A DNA stretch of 41,760 nucleotides, from positions 1 through 41,760 of the forward strand of contig JAHLFS010000017.1 in the NCBI GenBank assembly GCA_018883675.1, written 5' to 3'. Below are positions 36,284 to 41,760 of the stretch, piece by piece. Both the position numbers and the translations under genes were made by a program. Each line of letters begins with the position of its first letter. Position 1 is the stretch's first letter. The notes beneath the pieces were generated by a model that worked only from the letters and a program-made list of their open reading frames with translations, ran no database searches and was not told where the DNA came from. The stretch is from Candidatus Paralactobacillus gallistercoris (GTDB taxonomy: Bacteria > Bacillota > Bacilli > Lactobacillales > Lactobacillaceae).

Positions 36284-37009
36284 TTATTTTGTATGTAATG
36301 AAACAACAACATACCGGTGTGGTTCTACACCCTCTGAATGCGTTGTTACATACTGATTATCTTGTAAACGTTGATGAATTTGCTTACGTTCAAATGACGG
36401 CATCGGATCCAATGTGTAAGGTCGTCCAGTAGCAATAACTTCGCGAGCCGCATTATCAGCTACTTTTTTCAAAATAGCTGTGCGGCGTTGTCGATAATCA
36501 CCAACGTTTAGGATAATCCGCTTTTTTAAATGCGTATAATGATTAAAAGCCGTTTGGGCTAAATACTGTAAAGCATTAATTTTCTGCCCATGTTTACCGA
36601 TTAAAAAGCCTTCACGTGCTGTTTGTAAATGAAATACCAAGTTATCTTTTTCAGCAGTTACTTTAATTTGAGTAGGAATACTTAACGCCGCAGTAATTGC
36701 TTCAAGATATGCAACAATATGATCAGTAGCAGTCTGCAAATCATTGCGTTTTGTTGCTTTAGGTTTTATTACTTTGGGTTTAGTTACTACTGCTGGTGAT
36801 GCTGCTTTAATAGTAGTAACCGTTGGCGTAGTTGGGGATGCTGGTAAATTAGGTTTTAGATTAACCACTGCTGGTTTACGACCAATACCAAATAAGCCCC
36901 GTTTCCCTTCAGTAATTACTTCAACATTTACTTCATCACGCGGTAATTTTAGTACTGCCAATCCTTTTGTAATTGCAGCTTGAATACTATTTCCCTCAAA
37001 AATTGGCAT
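36284..37009 (-). CDS. jag: RNA-binding protein Jag (KhpB/EloR)
   Basis: Jag/KhpB is a cytoplasmic RNA-binding protein that, with KhpA, influences cell elongation and division in Firmicutes. The 241-residue protein has an N-terminal Jag_N domain (GNSIQAAITKGLAVL and the end of that domain, KRGLFGIGRKPAVV), then a variable Thr/Pro/Lys-rich linker (about residues 50-90). A KH domain with the GXXG loop GKHGQK lies near residue 140, and a C-terminal R3H domain contains HQRLQ and RYVVVSL. GGAGG lies about 12 bases before the ATG. It follows yidC by 34 bases. Confidence 0.95.
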   Translation of the reverse strand: MPIFEGNSIQAAITKGLAVLKLPRDEVNVEVITEGKRGLFGIGRKPAVVNLKPNLPASPTTPTVTTIKAASPAVVTKPKVIKPKATKRNDLQTATDHIVAYLEAITAALSIPTQIKVTAEKDNLVFHLQTAREGFLIGKHGQKINALQYLAQTAFNHYTHLKKRIILNVGDYRQRRTAILKKVADNAAREVIATGRPYTLDPMPSFERKQIHQRLQDNQYVTTHSEGVEPHRYVVVSLHTK

Positions 37010-37043
37010 AATTTTTTTGATCCTCCATCATAGCAATCAATGA

Positions 37044-37874
37044 TTATTTATGATGTAATATTTTCTTCTTAGCTTTAGCTAAGGCTTTCTTATGCGCTTT
37101 TTCACGTTCAACAGCTTCACGTTGTTCGCGACGATGCGTAAATGGTTTCATCACAAATAATGTTTGTAAAGCTGAGAAGGCATTTGTTACCACCCAATAA
37201 ATGGAAACAGCTGACGCAATACTTTGCGCAGTAAAGAAGATAAAGACCGGCATTACAAACAACATAACCGTGCTGGTTGGATTCTTCGGTTGTCCAATCA
37301 TTGACAAATATGATGTGAGTAATGTAAAGGCGGCCGCTAAAATAGCCATAACAAAATATGGGTCAGGTTTACCTAATTGCATCCATAAGAAAGTACCATG
37401 TTGCAATGCTGGTGTTCGGTAAATCGCTTGATATAAACCAAGTAAAAACGGCATTTGAATCAACAATGGCAAGCAGCCTGACATCGGGTTAACGCCTGCT
37501 TCAGAATATAACTTTTGCATTTCTTCTTGCAGTTTTTGTTGCGTTTCAACATCACGACTACTATATTTTTGTTGCAAAGCTTGCAATTTAGGTTGTAATT
37601 TTTGCGTTTTAACCATACTGCGACTTTGAATAATGGTTAATGGCAATAACACAATCCGGATAATAATTGTAAAGACAATAATTGCAATTCCCGCGTTGCC
37701 AAAAATATGTGAAAGCCACATGATAAAACGAGAAAAATTATAAACAACCCAATGATCCCAAATACCAGAACTATGGCTTGTAATTGGCGTTGTTTTCATA
37801 CAACCAGCCATTAAAAAAGTCATTGCTAATAGACCAGCGCCAACTAACCAACGCTTTCGTACTTTTTTATTCAC
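37044..37874 (-). CDS. yidC: Membrane protein insertase YidC (lipoprotein form)
   Basis: YidC inserts and folds membrane proteins, alone or with Sec. The start is a GTG at 37874, 8 bases after AGGG; a GTG at 37889 overlaps that site. The 276-residue protein has a lipoprotein signal with lipobox LMAGC (Cys25), then five membrane segments. Conserved parts include IFTIIIRIVLLPLTIIQSRS with the hydrophilic-groove arginine, MQKLYSEAGVNPMSGCLPLL and FFTAQSIASAVSIYWV. It follows rnpA directly, the standard order. Confidence 0.95.
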   Translation of the reverse strand: MNKKVRKRWLVGAGLLAMTFLMAGCMKTTPITSHSSGIWDHWVVYNFSRFIMWLSHIFGNAGIAIIVFTIIIRIVLLPLTIIQSRSMVKTQKLQPKLQALQQKYSSRDVETQQKLQEEMQKLYSEAGVNPMSGCLPLLIQMPFLLGLYQAIYRTPALQHGTFLWMQLGKPDPYFVMAILAAAFTLLTSYLSMIGQPKNPTSTVMLFVMPVFIFFTAQSIASAVSIYWVVTNAFSALQTLFVMKPFTHRREQREAVEREKAHKKALAKAKKKILHHK

Positions 37875-37889
37875 TGACAATTCCCTCAC

Positions 37890-38246
37890 TTATTGATCTT
37901 CATCAGCAGGCAATAATTGTGCAAGACGCAACACGTGCATAAGGTTGTTTTTTGTTTGCGCCATGTTTAATTTTGTTGCTGGTTTACGAGCAATAACCAA
38001 AAAATCAACATCACGCGGTAATTGTGGTTTTACTTCTAATAAGCTTTGCCGAATATAACGCTTGATTTGATTCCGCATCACCGCAGTATGACCAACTTTT
38101 TTACCAACCGAAAGGCCAACCCGAAAATGTTTTTGCTGCGGTTTATGTAACTTATAAATTACAAAACAACGATTAGCAACTGATTTGCCAGCATTAAATA
38201 CCCGTTGAAAATCAGCTTCAGTTTTAACGCGATATGATTTACGCAT
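37890..38246 (-). CDS. rnpA: Ribonuclease P protein component
   Basis: RnpA is the protein subunit of RNase P, which matures the 5' ends of tRNAs. The 118-residue protein has the family core: [18 protein letters not shown] at the start, [20 protein letters not shown] and [12 protein letters not shown], the RNR-type RNA-binding motif being RNQ here, as in many lactobacilli. AAGGAG precedes the ATG. A terminator and a long hairpin separate it from rpmH. Its stop abuts yidC. Confidence 0.96.
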   Translation of the reverse strand: MRKSYRVKTEADFQRVFNAGKSVANRCFVIYKLHKPQQKHFRVGLSVGKKVGHTAVMRNQIKRYIRQSLLEVKPQLPRDVDFLVIARKPATKLNMAQTKNNLMHVLRLAQLLPADEDQ

Positions 38247-38268
38247 AATTATTGCTCCTTATGCACGA

Positions 38269-38326
38269 AACGCGCGAAAAATACTCTTTCAGCCTGGAAA
38301 GTTATAGCGAGCATTTTTCACGCGTT
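38269..38326 (-). promoter_or_regulatory. Long hairpin in the rpmH-rnpA gap
   Basis: The arms at 38270-38286 and 38309-38325 pair over about 17 positions with two mismatches (5, 7 and 3 base pairs), and an inner CTTTC / GAAAG stem (38286-38290, 38297-38301) is an alternative fold. It lies between the rpmH terminator and the rnpA ribosome binding site. Stems this long are often RNase III substrates, so it may process the rpmH-rnpA transcript. Confidence 0.5.
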
Positions 38327-38341
38327 CGCGTTGAAAATAAT

Positions 38342-38370
38342 AAAAAAACCACTGAAAAAACAATCAGTGG
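38342..38370 (-). terminator. Terminator between rpmH and rnpA
   Basis: CCACTGA / TCAGTGG with an eight-base loop and seven T on the minus strand, directly after rpmH. It probably lets rpmH be expressed more strongly than rnpA. Confidence 0.8.
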
Positions 38371-38371
38371 C

Positions 38372-38512
38372 CTAAGCAGACAATACTTTTCTACCTTTAC
38401 TACGGCGACGTGCTAACACCTTACGGCCGTTACTTGTACTCATACGTTTCATAAAACCATGAACGCGTTGACGATGGCGCTTCTTTGGTTGATAAGTTCT
38501 CTTTGTAGTCAC
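38372..38512 (-). CDS. rpmH: 50S ribosomal protein L34
   Basis: L34 is a very small, basic large-subunit protein. Reading from a GTG at 38512, the 46-residue protein contains [20 protein letters not shown] and [17 protein letters not shown], the standard L34 pattern. AAGGAGG lies about 9 bases before the GTG. It is the gene nearest the origin on the left side, as in most bacteria, and transcribes away from oriC. Confidence 0.96.
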   Translation of the reverse strand: MTTKRTYQPKKRHRQRVHGFMKRMSTSNGRKVLARRRSKGRKVLSA

Positions 38513-38630
38513 TGAAGTACACCTCCTTGAACTTATTAAATGAGCATCAACTCTATTTTATTACTAATGTATTTTAACATACCTCAGCATTATTTCAAAG
38601 TTTTTTTAAAATTATCTACCCCAGGAACGT

Positions 38631-38950
38631 TTATCCACAGAAATCACTATTAGCTGTGGATATCCTGTGGATAACGTGTGGATAACTAAATTGGTATAGG
38701 TGAATTATCCACAGACTTATCCACAATTTTTTAATTATCCACAGCCTGTGGAAAAAAGTTATCCACAGTTGTGGATAACTTTAATAAAATTCAATATTCA
38801 TACTACTTTAACCGTGATTAGTTATCCACAATTGCATGTGGATAACTATATGACAGCTAACTAGTTATCCACATATCCACAACCTACGATTTTTAGTTTT
38901 CCACAGCCTGTGGAAAACTTTACTATGATTTATCCACAGCCTGTGGAAAA
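38631..38950. other. oriC: DnaA-box cluster upstream of dnaA
   Basis: By eye I count twelve perfect TTATCCACA boxes. Plus-oriented starts: 38631, 38705, 38717, 38735, 38759, 38822, 38865, 38930. Minus-oriented starts: 38666, 38677, 38770, 38837. Six more differ by one base (38655, 38747, 38873, 38897, 38909, 38942). The palindrome CCACAGCCTGTGG occurs three times (38739, 38901, 38934). An AT-rich stretch follows at 38983-39017. The rest of 38513-39030 shows no gene. Confidence 0.95.
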
Positions 38951-39030
38951 CTCATTTTCTTAATGTTAAAATTATGTGCTGTAAATAATAAAAAATTAAT
39001 TTTTTAATTCAAAATAAAGGAAGTGAATTT

Positions 39031-40383
39031 ATGACCCAGTTAATGACTTTATGGCAAAATATCACTACCGAATTAGCTAAACAAATTGGCACAATTACTT
39101 ACAATAATTTCGTTACGCCCGCAAAACCTATTGCCTTAGATGATGACAAAATCATCATTCAAGTTCCTAACAATGAAGCTAAGCGCTATTGGAATAAAAG
39201 CTTAGCTGTTTACGTTGTCGAAACCGCGCGTAACGCTGTTGGCCATGTCATTACTCCTGTTTTTAAATTAGCGAGCGAATTACCACAAAATACACCGCCT
39301 AAGCCCAAGCAATACACAAAGCAGCAATTACAACAAGCATCGCAATTAAATGATAAATATACTTTTGATCGTTTCATTGTTGGTAAAGGAAACGATTTTG
39401 CCCGGGCAACGGCGCTAGTCGTCGCTGAAGAACCAGGCATTGTTTATAATCCGTTATTGATTTATGGTGGCGTTGGTTTAGGGAAAACACATTTAATGCA
39501 AGCAATCGGCCATAAAATGTTAGAAAAAAATCCCCATGCTAATGTTAAGTACATTACTTCTGAAAAATTCACAAATGATTTTATTAACGCAATTCGTTCA
39601 AATACGCAGGAACAACTACGCGAAGAATACCGTCATGTTGATGCATTACTAGTTGACGATATTCAATTTTTTGCAACTACTGAGCGTACCCAGGAAGAAT
39701 TTTTCCACACTTTTAATGATTTGTACGAACAAAAAAAGCAAATCGTTATGACTTCTGATCGCTTACCACAAGAAATTTCGAAGTTAAAAAGCCGGCTAGT
39801 CTCCCGCTTTGATTGGGGGGTCTCCACTGATATTACCCCACCTGATTTAGAAACACGCATTGCGATTTTAAAAAGTAATGTCGATACAGACCATCTAACC
39901 ATTTCTGACTCGACATTAACTTATATTTCAGGACAAATTGATTCAAATGTTCGGGAATTAGAAGGTGCACTTAATCGTGTTGAAGCTTATGCACGCGCTC
40001 ATCAGCAAACAAATATCACTACTAATTTAGCCGTTGAAGCCTTACAAGGTTTACAAACTGTAACTAAATCACCTGAATTAGCAATCAGTGATATTCAAGA
40101 AACCGTCGCTGATTATTACAATATTTCGGTTGATGATTTAAAAGGGAAAAAGCGTAACAAACAAATCGTGAATCCGCGGCAAATTGCAATGTATCTAGCA
40201 CGGGAGTTAACACCAAATTCTTTGCCTAAAATTGGCAGTGAATTTGGTGGCCGTGATCATACTACCGTGATGCATGCTTATGAAAAAATTCAAGAAAGTA
40301 TTAACACGGATGACAAAATTAAGGATCAAATTGTGGAATTACGAAATTTATTAAAAAGTAAGGTTGTTGACTCAAAATCCTAA
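39031..40383 (+). CDS. dnaA: Chromosomal replication initiator DnaA
   Basis: DnaA binds DnaA boxes and, in its ATP form, opens the origin. The 450-residue protein has an N-terminal domain I, a short linker near residues 82-105, and an AAA+ domain beginning LNDKYTFDRFIVGKGNDFA with Walker A GGVGLGKT (146-153) and Walker B LLVDDIQFF. Domain IV has the DnaA-box-binding helix-turn-helix with the signature GGRDHTTVMHAYEKI. AAGGAAGTG lies before the ATG. The DnaA-box cluster upstream makes autoregulation likely. Confidence 0.98.
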   Translation: MTQLMTLWQNITTELAKQIGTITYNNFVTPAKPIALDDDKIIIQVPNNEAKRYWNKSLAVYVVETARNAVGHVITPVFKLASELPQNTPPKPKQYTKQQLQQASQLNDKYTFDRFIVGKGNDFARATALVVAEEPGIVYNPLLIYGGVGLGKTHLMQAIGHKMLEKNPHANVKYITSEKFTNDFINAIRSNTQEQLREEYRHVDALLVDDIQFFATTERTQEEFFHTFNDLYEQKKQIVMTSDRLPQEISKLKSRLVSRFDWGVSTDITPPDLETRIAILKSNVDTDHLTISDSTLTYISGQIDSNVRELEGALNRVEAYARAHQQTNITTNLAVEALQGLQTVTKSPELAISDIQETVADYYNISVDDLKGKKRNKQIVNPRQIAMYLARELTPNSLPKIGSEFGGRDHTTVMHAYEKIQESINTDDKIKDQIVELRNLLKSKVVDSKS

Positions 40384-40435
40384 TTAGGAACATTTTGGTT
40401 AAAAATTAACGCAAAATAAATAACTCATTAACAAT

Positions 40436-40541
40436 TTATCCACAGGTTATCCACAAGATATCCACAGGGTTATCCACAAGCAAGCGTGCTCGCTAATGCA
40501 CGTGTAGCAAGGGTTTTAATGAGTTATCCACATTATCCACA
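40436..40541 (+). other. Second DnaA-box cluster (dnaA-dnaN gap)
   Basis: Five perfect TTATCCACA boxes (40436, 40447, 40470, 40524, 40533) and one with a single mismatch (40458), all on plus. The first four are spaced 11, 11 and 12 bases apart, close to one helical turn. With the upstream cluster this makes the origin bipartite, as in Bacillus subtilis. Confidence 0.92.
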
Positions 40542-40600
40542 GGCCCTACTACTATTACTAATAAATATATATTATTATTAATATACTAAACACCAAAGGA
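40542..40600 (+). other. Predicted DNA-unwinding element with DnaA-trios
   Basis: The box pair at 40524-40541 is followed by a short GC-rich GGCC, then CTA CTA CTA TTA CTA ATA (40546-40563). These are the complements of the 3'-GAT-5'-type DnaA-trio repeats described in Bacillus subtilis. A long AT-only stretch follows (40561-40588). This order of boxes, GC element, trios and AT-rich DNA matches the basal unwinding system, so opening probably starts here rather than upstream of dnaA. Confidence 0.8.
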
Positions 40601-40610
40601 GTTGAATGTG

Positions 40611-41756
40611 ATGCAATTTACGATTAATCGTAATGCTTTTATTAAAAAACTAAACGATGTATCACGTGCTATCGCAGCTAAAACGACCATTCCCATTCTT
40701 TCCGGGTTAAGAATGGAATTAACACAAGCTGGGTTAACATTAACTGGCAGTAATTCTGATATTTCGATCGAATCATTTTTATCGGCTAATGATGAAAAAA
40801 ATGCTTTGCTAGTAACTGAACCAGGTGCCATTGTTGTTCCCGCCCATATTTTTAGTGAAATTACGAAAAGATTACCTGATGAAACGATGACTATTCAAGT
40901 TAATAATGAAACCTTATTAACGACTATTACTTCAGGACAATCAGAATTTAATATTAATGGCAGTGATGCTAATACTTATCCACATTTACCCGATATCACG
41001 GCTGAAAATCAATTAACTTTAAATGCCAATGTCTTGAAGGAATTAATTAGCCAAGTTGTCATTGCGGTTTCTAATCAAGAAACACGCCCAATTTTAACTG
41101 GGGTTCATTTTATTATTAATGATGGTAAATTAATGGCCGTAGCGACCGATTCTCATCGTTTAGCGCAACGTAAACTTGAATTAGGGGAATTACCTAAGGA
41201 TGTTGAATACGACGTTGTAATCCCCGGAAAAAGCCTCCTAGAGCTATCCCGGATGTTAACTGATAATATGAATGACATTACGATGCGTATTAGCGATAAA
41301 CAAGTATTATTTATTCTAGGTGATACGTCATTTTATTCACAGTTATTACCAGGCAAGTATCCCGACACTACCCGTTTGATTCCCACAAGTGCTAACACTA
41401 CGATTGAATTTGAAGCCCGGACTTTACTAGCTGCGATTGAACGTGCCTCATTAATGTCCCATGCAGGGCATAATAACATTGTGCGGTTAGTTTTAAATCC
41501 TGAACAACAAAGTGCGGTTTTATCAAGTAATTCACCTGAAATCGGAAAGGTTGAAGAAAACTTAGCATTTGTTTCTCTTGAAGGTGCTTCATTGGATATT
41601 TCTTTCAATCCTGATTACATGAAAGATGCCTTACGTTCATTTGGGCAAAGTACTATTACTATTGGATTTACGGCAGCACTACGGCCATTTACTTTAGAAC
41701 CGTCCGAAGATCATGAACACTTTATCCAATTAATTACACCAGTACGAACAGCATAA
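40611..41756 (+). CDS. dnaN: DNA polymerase III beta subunit (sliding clamp)
   Basis: DnaN is the ring-shaped clamp that holds polymerase III on DNA. The 381-residue protein has the three clamp domains: MQFTINRNAFIKKLNDVSRA at the start, KTTIPILSGLRMELTQAGL, TDSHRLAQRKLEL and the C-terminal ALRPFTLEP with the usual LITPVR ending. I start at the ATG at 40611 (AAAGGAG about 9 bases upstream); an in-frame TTG at 40602 overlaps that site. The stop falls four bases before the window end, so its right neighbour is not visible. Confidence 0.97.
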   Translation: MQFTINRNAFIKKLNDVSRAIAAKTTIPILSGLRMELTQAGLTLTGSNSDISIESFLSANDEKNALLVTEPGAIVVPAHIFSEITKRLPDETMTIQVNNETLLTTITSGQSEFNINGSDANTYPHLPDITAENQLTLNANVLKELISQVVIAVSNQETRPILTGVHFIINDGKLMAVATDSHRLAQRKLELGELPKDVEYDVVIPGKSLLELSRMLTDNMNDITMRISDKQVLFILGDTSFYSQLLPGKYPDTTRLIPTSANTTIEFEARTLLAAIERASLMSHAGHNNIVRLVLNPEQQSAVLSSNSPEIGKVEENLAFVSLEGASLDISFNPDYMKDALRSFGQSTITIGFTAALRPFTLEPSEDHEHFIQLITPVRTA

Positions 41757-41760
41757 ATTT

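Noticed and set aside
38631-38950. CRISPR array suggested by dense short repeats
   Set aside because: The repeats are nine-base DnaA boxes in both orientations with irregular spacing, next to dnaA.

Overview
The window looks like the replication-origin region of a low-GC Gram-positive lactic acid bacterium, most likely family Lactobacillaceae. The evidence is the AT-rich base composition, strong AGGAGG-type ribosome binding sites, TTATCCACA DnaA boxes, the rpmH-rnpA-yidC-jag and mnmE-mnmG blocks, an arginine deiminase cluster, an aspartate 4-decarboxylase, PepO and an aggregation-promoting-factor-like LysM protein. I cannot name the species. No rRNA, tRNA, CRISPR array, prophage or insertion sequence was recognised.

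Layout. 91-10794, all on minus: yaaA-recF-gyrB-gyrA with its own promoter and a leader hairpin, a DUF1275 membrane protein, then rpsF-ssb-rpsR, gdpP and rplI. 10991-12585: small accessory genes (VTT/TVP38-type and YdjM-type membrane proteins, one unknown). 12627-19401: an acid-stress and energy island, arcA-arcB / arcC-arcD / aspD, with a catabolite-repression site over the arcA -35 box. 19738-20191: two small unknown genes divergent from arcA. 20190-20445: a hairpin-rich non-coding stretch that may be a minus-strand RNA. 20537-23038: a GntP-type permease plus glycerate kinase. 23200-26523: mnmE-mnmG, preceded by an attenuator-like leader. 26774-28851: two tandem RelE/Gp49-like genes with no antitoxin, followed by an orphan ascorbate-type PTS EIIC. 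28977-36000: mntH with a DtxR/MntR-like operator and a small partner, a LysM cell-wall protein, a ClC channel or exchanger, DUF4176 and pepO. 36284-38512: jag-yidC-rnpA-rpmH. 38631-41756: oriC, dnaA, a second DnaA-box cluster with DnaA-trio-like repeats, and dnaN.

The main large-scale observation is gene order. In most Firmicutes dnaA-dnaN runs directly into yaaA-recF-gyrB-gyrA. Here that second block lies about 30 kb away on the other side of oriC and in the opposite orientation. One inversion spanning the origin, with an end between dnaN and yaaA, explains this and keeps every essential gene co-oriented with its replication fork. The most interesting local signals are the mnmE attenuator, the possible RNA at 20190-20445, the paired RelE-like genes without an antitoxin, and the well-preserved unwinding element between dnaA and dnaN.
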